64,000 nucleotides of DNA. It comes from an uncultured Verrucomicrobiota bacterium. Lineage in GTDB: Bacteria > Verrucomicrobiota > Kiritimatiellia > CAIQIC01 > Lenti-01. The stretch is from contig CALMBO010000027.1 of assembly GCA_937860055.1 (NCBI GenBank), positions 62,001-126,000 on the forward strand. Direction: 5' to 3'. How positions within the stretch are numbered: the first letter of the stretch is position 1; each line of letters starts with the position of its first letter. Below are positions 6,487 to 12,872 of the stretch, piece by piece. The notes below the pieces were generated by a model, which made no database searches, had not been told where the DNA came from, and saw only the letters and a program-made list of their open reading frames with translations. Both the position numbers and the translations under genes were made by a program.

Positions 6487-7713
6487 TTATTTGTTTCCCA
6501 GAAAAAGCGGTTGCTTGCCCTTCAAAAAATCGGATATATGCGTAACTTCAATCCCGTAGGCTTGTGCTTTAGTAATTTTTCCCGTTACTGAATTCTTTGG
6601 TCCGCAATTCACGACCAAGTTCGTCTGTTTGGTAACAGAATCGCTTGGCAGGAATCCGTTGCAAACAGCCCACGGAAACAAAGTCTCATATCGGTCGACA
6701 TTCTGGCCGTTTACGGTGAGATCATTCGTAAAACAAACTATCTTCAATTCCGGGACCACCTCTTTGATTATTGGGAAGAATCCACTAGAATTGAGGCCGA
6801 ACAGCTTTGCGATTTCCTCTAAGTCCTTATACTCGTCCCACGAGATGTTATTGTCTTTGTAGTAATGCTTGACCAAGTCACTCAGCGCCGTCTTCAATTG
6901 TTGGACAGCGACCTTCTTTGCTATGCCAATTTCAGATAATCTGCGCATTTCATCTGAGTCAAATACACGGTCTTGGCATGCCTCTTCGATCAACTGATTG
7001 AATAGGGAAATGGTGGCAGTGTCAGTCTTGGTCCCCCAGCCATCGAACATTCGCAGGGTATGGGTCGTGCGCTTAGGGGGCTTTTGCGGAAACACTAGTT
7101 CCGGTTCACGAAGGACAATCTGTTTGTATTTATTAAGGTCAAATACTTCGACATCTAGTTTTGTTCTCTCTTTCATTTGAAGATCAAACAACTGCTTTAG
7201 CAGGATGACATCGTCATGTGCACGGTGCTTTTGCTCAAAACAGATGCCGCGACGGAGCAGGCACTCATCCAGTCTGTTTCCAGAACGGCCACGCTTCTTG
7301 CGCTCTGCGTTGCAAGTGCAAATGTACTTCAGTGGTTGCGGTTGAATTCCGGCACTTATAAATTCATGAAAAAGGAATTTTAGGTCGAATTCAATGTTGT
7401 GTCCCACAACTGTCTTGTCCTTTATCAGGTCATACACTTGCTGGGCAATTTCTGAAAACATGGGTTTGCCGGCAATCGCATCGCGGTCTATGCCGTTAAT
7501 ATCTGTGATATGGGCGGGAATCGGCTGTCCAACATCGACCAGGGTAGAAAATGTGTTGTCGTTGGAATCAGTTATACATATCTCCAAAATTCCACATCTA
7601 TTCGTGTATAACCCTGTAGTCTCCAAATCTACGAACATTAATCGGCTAGTGTCTATGCCTGTGTTGCAGTTGAAAGAGAACAGGCCCTTGATAAAGTTAA
7701 TAACCACTTTCAA
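6487..7713 (-). CDS. Cassette gene: DnaQ-like 3'-5' exonuclease with BRCT-like C-terminus
   Basis: 408 residues. The N-terminal DEDDh exonuclease has FVDLETTG (Exo I, about residue 28), HNIEFD (Exo II, about 100) and HRAHDD (Exo III, about 164). A helical middle region follows (about 230-310). The last 80 residues (LKIVCFTNDLTVNG...TNLVVNCGPKNSVTGKITKAQAYGIEVTHISDFL) read like a BRCT domain. Start is TTG 7713, with AAAGGG a few bases upstream; the ATG eight codons further up is in another frame. This would be a DNA repair or processing enzyme carried on a gene cassette. The stop lies 2 bases before the attC. Confidence 0.88.
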   Translation of the reverse strand: MKVVINFIKGLFSFNCNTGIDTSRLMFVDLETTGLYTNRCGILEICITDSNDNTFSTLVDVGQPIPAHITDINGIDRDAIAGKPMFSEIAQQVYDLIKDKTVVGHNIEFDLKFLFHEFISAGIQPQPLKYICTCNAERKKRGRSGNRLDECLLRRGICFEQKHRAHDDVILLKQLFDLQMKERTKLDVEVFDLNKYKQIVLREPELVFPQKPPKRTTHTLRMFDGWGTKTDTATISLFNQLIEEACQDRVFDSDEMRRLSEIGIAKKVAVQQLKTALSDLVKHYYKDNNISWDEYKDLEEIAKLFGLNSSGFFPIIKEVVPELKIVCFTNDLTVNGQNVDRYETLFPWAVCNGFLPSDSVTKQTNLVVNCGPKNSVTGKITKAQAYGIEVTHISDFLKGKQPLFLGNK

Positions 7714-7725
7714 TCCCTTTCATAT

Positions 7726-7790
7726 GGCGAACGTTAGCGTTCAGGTTTGGCGCACGTTAGTGAGCCATAACCTGCAACGCCTTGTTGGTG
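7726..7790 (-). repeat. attC site of cassette 9
   Basis: Arms GGCGAAC and GTTGGTG, with stem GGTTTGGCGCAC opposite GAGCCATAACC. It pairs with CACCAAC at 7929. Confidence 0.88.
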
Positions 7791-7934
7791 CCTTTGTTTG
7801 GTTTCTGGCTGCTCATGGGTTTCGCTCTCTCAAATCGACAAGGGGAGGGGATTGTTTCGTGATCGCCGTGTTGCCCACCACCGGATCATGGTTTTAATCG
7901 GTTCGATTATTGGTTCGGAATTACGTTGCACCAA
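7732..7934 (-). repeat. Cassette 9: short cassette without a convincing gene, related to cassettes 5 and 14
   Basis: A 203-bp cassette. Its body shares CACCACCGGATCA and the ending ACGTTGCACCAAC-type sequence with the duplicated cassettes at 4736 and 8993, but the reading frame seen in those is not kept. It looks like a diverged, shortened relative. Confidence 0.55.
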
Positions 7935-7994
7935 CGTTAGCGTTCAGGCTCGATGCACACCTTGTGCATCGTAGCCTGCAACGCCTTGTTCGGG
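7929..7994 (-). repeat. attC site of cassette 8
   Basis: Arms CACCAAC and GTTCGGG; stem GGCTCGATGCACA opposite TGTGCATCGTAGCC. It pairs with CCCGAAC at 8153. Confidence 0.9.
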
Positions 7995-8158
7995 GAATTG
8001 TTCTTTTCGCCCGTGGTGCAGGGGAGGGCCGACTGGTCTTCTCCTGGCCGTGGCGCAAGGCGATCAATTGATGGGCTACCCATTATTTTTCTCACATTTA
8101 GTTTTGCCTTTGCGCCATCCCGTGTCGGCCACCCGGCACCATTCATTTTCATCCCGAA
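7935..8158 (-). repeat. Cassette 8: ORF-poor cassette, copy 2 of 3
   Basis: 224 bp, closely similar to 5364-5586 and 10683-10906 throughout the non-attC part. Here the longest frame is 71 codons (start 8152) and contains KLNVRKIMGSPSID, comparable with copy 1. The upstream part differs between copies in ways that introduce stops, so a protein product is uncertain. Confidence 0.65.
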
Positions 8159-8216
8159 CGTCGGGGTTCACACGCGGCCCACCTTGTGGGCCGTAGTGTG
8201 CGACCCCTTGTTGGCT
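8153..8216 (-). repeat. attC site of cassette 7
   Basis: Arms CCCGAAC and GTTGGCT; stem GCGGCCCAC opposite GTGGGCCGTAG. It pairs with AGCCAAC at 8333. Confidence 0.87.
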
Positions 8217-8323
8217 CCATTCTTCTTTGGCTGTTCCTGGCTTCGGCCCAAAATTGTTCCCGGCGTGGCCCGTGCCCTTTGTGTTTTCCGTGGTGGAAGA
8301 TCCATTGCCCGTGCAGTTGCCAT
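8168..8323 (-). CDS. Cassette 7: possible 51-aa basic protein
   Basis: ATG at 8323 opens a frame through the 180-bp cassette (8159-8338) that ends inside the attC. The product would be Arg/Lys/Thr-rich (MATARAMDLPPRKTQRAR) with no recognised motif or ribosome binding site. The cassette may be non-coding; the frame is recorded only because it fills the whole unit. Confidence 0.25.
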   Translation of the reverse strand: MATARAMDLPPRKTQRARATPGTILGRSQEQPKKNGANKGSHTTAHKVGRV

Positions 8324-8332
8324 TATTTTCTT

Positions 8333-8397
8333 AGCCAACGTCATGGGTCAGCGGACCCGACACCTTGTGGCGGGTACGCTGCACCCGCTTGTTCTGC
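8333..8397 (-). repeat. attC site of cassette 6
   Basis: Arms AGCCAAC and GTTCTGC; the GGGTCAGCGGACCC stem resembles the sites at 3686 and 9235. It pairs with GCAGAAC at 8987. Confidence 0.88.
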
Positions 8398-8979
8398 ATT
8401 TATTTTATCTGCTTCGCTAGAATTTACAGTTTTGTCGGTCTTATCACGTAGGAGATTGTCGGATTCTGTGCCTAGATTAATCCACTGTTCTGCTGGCGGT
8501 TGTTCTGCAATCAGATTTTTAACTCCGATTGATTTTACGGTTTTGTTGACCCTGTCGACCATTAGAATGTCAGATTTTACGCCTAGATAGTTCCATTGCA
8601 CGGTAATAACCGGCGGATTGGTATCCCGGGATGTCATCCATTGACCCCAGCCGAAGGAATCGCTTTCTCCTTTGGATAGGGTGTTCGTTATCCGGTCACT
8701 TCCAGGGCCGTTATAGCAACCAAAAGGCGGAGAGGGAGAGCCGTCAATGTAGATTTTAGAATACCTAACCATATTATCTGGTCGCAGGTCTGGTATGGGT
8801 TCATCTCCATTATTAACAACGGTGACAAGAAATCCCATTACATCAACATCTCCATTGGTGGCATGCTCAACATGAAATGTAACGCAGTTTGAGACCGTGA
8901 TATTTAGAGGGGGTAAAGGTTGCCGTTGCGCGAATGCGGGGAGAGCCAATAGCAACCATATTGAAATATACTTCTTCAT
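8341..8979 (-). CDS. Cassette gene: secreted protein with a C-terminal tandem repeat
   Basis: 212 residues. The signal peptide MKKYISIWLLLALPAFA is followed by a beta-rich domain (NITVSNCVTFHVEHATNGDV, MGFLVTVVNNGDEPIPDLRP) resembling DUF4352-like or CARDB-like extracellular sandwiches. The C-terminal 65 residues contain two related blocks of about 30 residues, one beginning YLGVKSD and the other NLGTESD, both with D-KTVxS and ending AEQ. The ATG has AGGA directly upstream. The frame reads through the attC. Confidence 0.72.
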   Translation of the reverse strand: MKKYISIWLLLALPAFAQRQPLPPLNITVSNCVTFHVEHATNGDVDVMGFLVTVVNNGDEPIPDLRPDNMVRYSKIYIDGSPSPPFGCYNGPGSDRITNTLSKGESDSFGWGQWMTSRDTNPPVITVQWNYLGVKSDILMVDRVNKTVKSIGVKNLIAEQPPAEQWINLGTESDNLLRDKTDKTVNSSEADKINAEQAGAAYPPQGVGSADP

Positions 8980-8986
8980 TTCCTGT

Positions 8987-9051
8987 GCAGAACGTCAGCG
9001 TTCAGGTTTGGCGCACGCTAGTGCGCCATAACCTGCAACGCCTTGTTGGGG
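8987..9051 (-). repeat. attC site of cassette 5
   Basis: Arms GCAGAAC and GTTGGGG; near-identical to the site at 4730. It pairs with CCCCAAC at 9235. Confidence 0.9.
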
Positions 9052-9195
9052 CTGTTGTTGTTTTGGCTGTTCATGTTCTTGGGAAATCAGTGATGCAAGG
9101 GTGGGGTGGTCTGGTGATCGCCGCATGAACATCACCACCGGATCAGCCATCATTTCCCCTGGCATGCGAATGTGCTTTGCGTGGGGAATGAGCAT
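8995..9195 (-). CDS. Cassette 5: possible 66-aa protein, second copy of 4738-4935
   Basis: The cassette (8993-9240) repeats 4736-4980 almost base for base except around 9075-9095. There a length change of a multiple of three keeps the frame (ASLISQEHEQPKQQQ instead of ASLVPMTRKPKQQQ). Start and GAAGG are the same as in the first copy. The frame-preserving difference is mild support for a real protein. Confidence 0.4.
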   Translation of the reverse strand: MLIPHAKHIRMPGEMMADPVVMFMRRSPDHPTLASLISQEHEQPKQQQPQQGVAGYGALACAKPER

Positions 9196-9234
9196 TGCCA
9201 ACCTTCGTTTTATTATGGTTCGAGTCTTGCGTTG

Positions 9235-9299
9235 CCCCAACGTCAGGGGTCAGCGGACCCGACACCTTGTGGAGGGTACGCTGGACCCCCTTGTTGGAC
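9235..9299 (-). repeat. attC site of cassette 4
   Basis: Arms CCCCAAC and GTTGGAC; stem GGGGTCAGCGGACCC opposite GGGTACGCTGGACCCC. It pairs with GTCCAAC at 9538. Confidence 0.88.
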
Positions 9300-9543
9300 C
9301 GAATATTCTTCATTTCTTTGCCATTTTTCGCGCTGTAGACGCTGGAAATCGAAAAATGGGCCTAAAAATCGCATTTTCGGGCTCGTAGAGCCCCTCAGAG
9401 CGATTTTCCGAGTAAATATTCATAATTATGGCCTCGCGGGGGCTTCTAGCCGTCTGCTTAACGTAATTATGTTCGGATAATTGGGTGTCGCAGTTGCCAT
9501 CGGTAATTTTCCGTAATCCATCATCATATTTTCTTGGGTCCAA
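9241..9543 (-). other. Cassette 4: no confidently assigned gene
   Basis: 303 bp with its attC. A 79-codon frame (9310-9549) begins at a GTG inside the neighbouring attC and contains DPRKYDDGLRKITDGNCDT. A competing 32-codon frame starts at an ATG pair near 9527. The local composition is AT-rich. Neither frame has a recognisable ribosome binding site or family, so I leave it unassigned. Confidence 0.45.
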
Positions 9544-9625
9544 CGTCACGGTTCAGCCAACTGCCGGAGCCCGTAAGGCCGCAGGCCACGGGCGCAGGCA
9601 GTTTGGCTGGAACCGATGGTTGGAG
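9538..9625 (-). repeat. attC site of cassette 3, long variant
   Basis: At 88 bp it is the longest attC here. Arms GTCCAAC and GTTGGAG enclose CAGCCAACTGCC opposite GGCAGTTTGGCTG, and the tip carries a GGCCGCAGGCC hairpin. It pairs with CTCCAAC at 10173. Confidence 0.85.
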
Positions 9626-10178
9626 CCTTCATTCCGTTGATGCGCAGTCGATTGCGCCCGTTTTGGGCTACGGGCGGGTGCCATGGGAAAGGGAAAGGTT
9701 GTTCTATCGCGGCCACGCGTGGCCGTAGGGGAAGGTCGTAGACCTTCGGGGGGTGTAGGGGGCAAACCCCATACCCGAGCCCCCGGGAAGGGTCCACGGG
9801 TGTCGAGGGCAGGGCGCAGGACACGCCCCGCCCCGTGAACGGACAGCCCCCCACGCCCATCCCAGCCCGTCCGCCCAGCCCCACCCCGCCCCTGTCCCCC
9901 GAAAGGGGGTGGGAGGCGGGGGGGACGGCTGGGCCATGGAGCCCCCGTCCGGGGTTTCCGCCAGGCATCCGCCGCCGGAGGCCATGAAAAGGATTTATGG
10001 ATGCCTTCCATCGGGTTCGGGGGGGGTAGGGGCGCGTAGCGCCCCTACTAACCTTGTATAAGAACAAACAATTAAAAATTTTTGGGGGTGGAGGATGAGC
10101 CGATGGCAACGAAAAACCGCGATGTCCTGTGGAGCGAATCATGGTTCTGATCTGTCTTTCATTGTCCGGTGGCTCCAA
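9544..10178 (-). other. Cassette 3: GC-rich, hairpin-dense cassette without a convincing gene
   Basis: 635 bp with its attC. The interior is very G/C-rich and contains several perfect hairpins: CGGCCACGCGTGGCCG (9710-9725), GAAGGTC-GTA-GACCTTC (9731-9747) and GTAGGGGCGC-GTA-GCGCCCCTAC (10026-10048). The long open frame covering it (to 10178) is Pro/Gly/Arg-rich and starts within an attC, so it is probably spurious. An AT-rich stretch lies at 10050-10085. Confidence 0.6.
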
Positions 10179-10236
10179 CGTTAGCGTTCACCCTCGGCGC
10201 ACCTTGTGCGACGTAGGGTGCAACGCCTTGTTCGCC
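10173..10236 (-). repeat. attC site of cassette 2
   Basis: Arms CTCCAAC and GTTCGCC; stem CACCCTCGGCGCAC opposite TGCGACGTAGGGTG. It pairs with GGCGAAC at 10677. Confidence 0.88.
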
Positions 10237-10237
10237 T

Positions 10238-10666
10238 TCATTTTCTTGTCACCGTGACCGACAGCCATGCATTGCTAAATGATATTTCGGTGATGTTAGT
10301 TTGTACGCACCACGTGTCTTCAATTTTCGGAGTAAGTAGTCCGATCCCTGCTCCGGATCCTTTGTTGACAGTCAGTAGCCCCGGTAGCCGGTTGTAGGGT
10401 CGCGCTGAGGCTCCAACCAGGTTGTATTTCCAGTCGATTACAAACCATTGGTATACCGAGTTGGATAGACTTGGAATATGGATATAGGTCCGATCAGGCA
10501 TGCGGAAGGCGGCATAGGCGAAACTCTCCTGCAAACCGCCATCGCGGGTATTGACCTCAACTCTAGCGGAGGATGTTTTATATAGGGGAGTTTCAATAAT
10601 GGGATATACCGCGAGGTAGGCCCCGATGGGTATGAGGCAAATTATCGCTATAACCCATTTCTTCAT
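10238..10666 (-). CDS. Cassette gene: membrane-anchored protein of unknown function
   Basis: 142 residues from ATG 10666, preceded by AAGAGAT. An N-terminal hydrophobic helix (VIAIICLIPIGAYLAVYPI) acts as a signal anchor. The rest is beta-rich with many aromatic residues (SFAYAAFRMPDRTYIHIP, YQWFVIDWKYNLVG) and no recognised domain. The stop lies 2 bases before the attC core. It is the first clearly gene-carrying cassette from attI, so it should be the best placed for transcription from a promoter near attI. Confidence 0.72.
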   Translation of the reverse strand: MKKWVIAIICLIPIGAYLAVYPIIETPLYKTSSARVEVNTRDGGLQESFAYAAFRMPDRTYIHIPSLSNSVYQWFVIDWKYNLVGASARPYNRLPGLLTVNKGSGAGIGLLTPKIEDTWCVQTNITEISFSNAWLSVTVTRK

Positions 10667-10676
10667 TTTATCTCTT

Positions 10677-10741
10677 GGCGAACGTTAGTGTTCAGGTTCG
10701 GCGCACGTTAGTGCGACGTAACCTGCAACACCTTGTTGGGA
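10677..10741 (-). repeat. attC site of cassette 1 (attI-proximal)
   Basis: Arms GGCGAAC and GTTGGGA, nearly identical to 5358-5422. GTTGGGA pairs, with one mismatch, with TTCCAAC at the attI junction. Confidence 0.9.
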
Positions 10742-10906
10742 GAATTGTGGTTTTCTCCCGTGGTGCGGAGGAAGGCCGACTTGCCCATGGCCAAGCTGTG
10801 GCGCAAGGCAATCAATTGATGGACTTCCCATTATTGTTCTCACATTTAGCTTTGCCATTGCGCCATCCTGTGTCAGTCACCCAGCACCATTCGTTTCTAT
10901 TTCCAA
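10683..10906 (-). repeat. Cassette 1: ORF-poor cassette, copy 3 of 3
   Basis: 224 bp; same family as 5364-5586 and 7935-8158. Compared with copy 1, the block after GGCGCAAGG differs and is one base longer, which shifts the MAKLNVRTIM frame. This is evidence that the element does not depend on that protein. Its position next to attI suggests it was inserted most recently. Confidence 0.7.
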
Positions 10907-10960
10907 CGTTCTATAGGACTTGGTTTACAATTGTCGGGAGGGGAATCCAATGACGGAATT
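10901..10960 (-). other. Probable attI recombination site
   Basis: The last core site, TTCCAAC (10901-10907; GTTGGAA on the cassette strand), is not followed by an attC-type palindrome but by unique sequence (GTTCTATAGGACTTGG) on the integrase side. This is where the integrase gene's attI should lie. The right boundary is approximate. Confidence 0.7.
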
Positions 10961-11365
10961 TTTCCAATGCGGAGCTAACTCGGGCCGCAGTGGGTGCACG
11001 CCGTCTTTGCGGTCATCAGGGTACGCCCCGGGAGGCGGAGAGGACAAGTCGAAAGTGTCTGGGAATGAGGCGGATAGATAGATGGCAAACGATATACAGG
11101 ACTGGATTCCGGGTGGTTGGGAGGGGTAGGGGCTCATGGGGCGCCTTCGCAGACATAGGGGAGAAATGGGGAAAAAGAAAAGGTGAACGGGGGTTCACTT
11201 TTTGGATTGACGGGAAAGAGAGGTGATGGGACAACATTGGGCTATGAAAGGCGGGAATTCGGGCGGGAAGGGCGGAAAAGGGCGGCGGGAGTTGGTGTTT
11301 GGGTGGAAATGGAGATGATGGGGCGCGGTTGTTCCATCGAGGGAAAATAAAAACGGGAGGGCGGC
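10961..11365. other. Gene-free region between attI and intI
   Basis: About 405 bp with only short frames and no supported gene. It should hold the integrase promoter (plus strand) and a cassette promoter (minus strand). I see no strong sigma-70 match for either; a weak TTGTTC lies about 35 bases before the intI start. A hairpin is listed separately. Confidence 0.6.
11183..11203 (+). promoter_or_regulatory. Inverted repeat with T-tail upstream of intI
   Basis: GTGAAC-GGGG-GTTCAC followed by TTTTT, with AAAAG on the left side extending the symmetry. It could be a weak intrinsic terminator read rightward or an operator for intI or the cassette promoter. It does not match the LexA boxes I know. 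Confidence 0.45.
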
Positions 11366-12760
11366 ATGGACTTGAGGGAGAGGGAGATGGGGCTGGAGGA
11401 GTATGGGGAATTTCTGTTGCGGAGGCGGATTGTGCCGGAGATCCATGCCCCGCACTATGTGAAATGGGTCCGGAAGTTTCTCGAGCATGCGACGGATCCG
11501 AAGCTTACGCTGGAGGAGCGGATCGAGGAATACAAGGAGGGGCTGCGCAAGGAGGGCCGCTGGGAGGATTGGCAGGTGGAGCAGGCGGAGCGGGCGGTGA
11601 AGGTGTATTTTCACTCGTTCCGGGACGGGAAGGGGCTGGAGGCGCGGCCGGTCTCGCGGGTGGACCGGGACGGGGCGGGGCGGGTGGATGTGCAGGAGGT
11701 GCTGGCGGCGTCGAGGAGTTTGCTGAGGACGAAGCATTATTCGTACCGGACGGAGCAGACGTATCTGGGGTGGATCGGGCAGTTTTTGGGGTATCAGGGG
11801 AGTATTCAGAAGGCGGGACCGCAAATGGAGGCGGATGGGTGCAAATGGGGAGAGGGGAATTCAATATCCAATGATCAACAGCCAACGGGCAATGTCCAAG
11901 GAGGGACAAGAAGGGTGGTGGTGGATGGGCAGGGGGTGAAGAGTTTTTTGACGTATCTGGCGACGCGGCGGAAGGTGGCGGCGGGGACGCAGAACCAGGC
12001 GTTTTCGGCGCTTTTGTTTTTGTGCCGGGAGGTGCTGCGGCTGGAGGAGGTGGATCTGGAGACGGGGGTGAGGGCGAAGGCGCGGAAGCGGCTGCCGGTG
12101 GTGTTGACGGTGGAGGAAACGGGGCGGCTGCTGGGGGCGATGAAGGGGACGTCGGGGCTGATGGCGGAGGTGCTGTACGGGGGCGGGCTGCGGGTGATGG
12201 AGTGCTGCCGGCTGCGGGTGAAGGACGTGGATTTCGACAACGACCTGCTGTTTGTGCGGGAGGGGAAGGGAGGGAAGGACCGTTCGACGATGCTGGCGCG
12301 GTCGGTGAAGGAACGGCTGCGGGCGCACCTGGAGCGGGTGAAGGAGCTGCATGCGCGGGATGTGGCGGCGGGGGCGGGGGAGGCGCGGATGCCGGACGGG
12401 CTGGAGCGGAAGTTTCCGAACGCAGGGAAGGACTGGGGGTGGCAGTTTGTGTTTCCGAGCAAGCAGCTGTCGGTGGATCCGCGCGGGGGGAAGGTGAGGC
12501 GGCACCATGTGAGCGATGTGGCGCTGCAGAAGGCGGTGAAGGAGGCGGTGGGGAAGGCGGGGATCGAGAAGCCGGTTTCGGTGCATACGCTGCGGCACAG
12601 TTTCGCGACGCACCTGCTGCTGCACGGGGTGGACCTGCGGCAGATCCAGGAGTACCTGGGGCATGCGAGCGTGGAGACGACGATGATCTATACGCATGTG
12701 GTGCGGGATCTGCGGTCGCCGGCGAGGAGTCCGCTGGATGTGATGCGGGAAGGGGGGTGA
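11366..12760 (+). CDS. intI: Integron integrase (tyrosine recombinase)
   Basis: 464 residues from ATG 11366, with GGGAGG upstream. Catalytic residues: Arg276 (GGGLRVMECC), the HTLRHS box with His407 and Arg410, His433 (LGHAS) and Tyr442 (MIYTHV). The segment RMPDGLERKFPNAG followed by DPRGGKVRRHH matches the extra domain that separates integron integrases from other tyrosine recombinases. It cuts and joins attC with attI sites. It is longer than class 1 IntI (337 aa) because of an N-terminal extension of about 110 residues and an insertion of about 45 residues (145-189) in the core-binding domain. The insertion contains low-complexity sequence (SISNDQQPTGNVQGG), so activity needs checking. 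Confidence 0.95.
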   Translation: MDLREREMGLEEYGEFLLRRRIVPEIHAPHYVKWVRKFLEHATDPKLTLEERIEEYKEGLRKEGRWEDWQVEQAERAVKVYFHSFRDGKGLEARPVSRVDRDGAGRVDVQEVLAASRSLLRTKHYSYRTEQTYLGWIGQFLGYQGSIQKAGPQMEADGCKWGEGNSISNDQQPTGNVQGGTRRVVVDGQGVKSFLTYLATRRKVAAGTQNQAFSALLFLCREVLRLEEVDLETGVRAKARKRLPVVLTVEETGRLLGAMKGTSGLMAEVLYGGGLRVMECCRLRVKDVDFDNDLLFVREGKGGKDRSTMLARSVKERLRAHLERVKELHARDVAAGAGEARMPDGLERKFPNAGKDWGWQFVFPSKQLSVDPRGGKVRRHHVSDVALQKAVKEAVGKAGIEKPVSVHTLRHSFATHLLLHGVDLRQIQEYLGHASVETTMIYTHVVRDLRSPARSPLDVMREGG

Positions 12761-12786
12761 CGGGGCGGAGAAGGGGGGAGCCGGGA

Positions 12787-12827
12787 TTTTCCACGGTGTG
12801 GGAAAAAGTTTTCCACCGTGTGGAAAA
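12787..12827. repeat. Tandem palindromic repeat, two units
   Basis: Two adjacent hairpin units, a 21-bp TTTTCC...GGAAAAA form and a 19-bp TTTTCCAC-CGT-GTGGAAAA form, separated by one base. They lie between the convergent intI and UTP-glucose-1-phosphate uridylyltransferase genes. The same element recurs at 33197, 58549 and 63332. Confidence 0.85.
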
Positions 12828-12872
12828 CCCGCATGGGGCGCCTTGCCGCGCGGTGGAGGAGGGGGCGGGCGC

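Larger units (their letters stand above)
3394..12760 (-). mobile_element. Chromosomal integron: 17-cassette array, attI and intI
   Basis: Seventeen imperfect-palindrome attC sites of 63-88 bp, spaced irregularly, separate 17 cassettes. Their genes are read from the minus strand, and an integron integrase gene at the right end is read from the plus strand. This divergent geometry with attI between the two is the classical integron layout. Core sites have the form nnnnAAC...GTTnnnn on the plus strand. Cassette 1 (next to attI) spans 10683-10906 and cassette 17 spans 3400-3691. Several cassettes carry no convincing gene. Cassettes are visibly lower in GC than the flanking chromosome, consistent with foreign origin. 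Confidence 0.93.

Noticed and set aside
9546-10178. 210-codon frame in cassette 3
   Set aside because: It begins inside an attC, is Pro/Gly/Arg-rich, and the DNA is dominated by hairpins and homopolymer-like runs.
3394-10741. The regular repeats as a CRISPR array
   Set aside because: Repeat sequences differ between sites, spacing ranges from about 120 to 1300 bases, and the repeats have attC-type paired cores next to intI.
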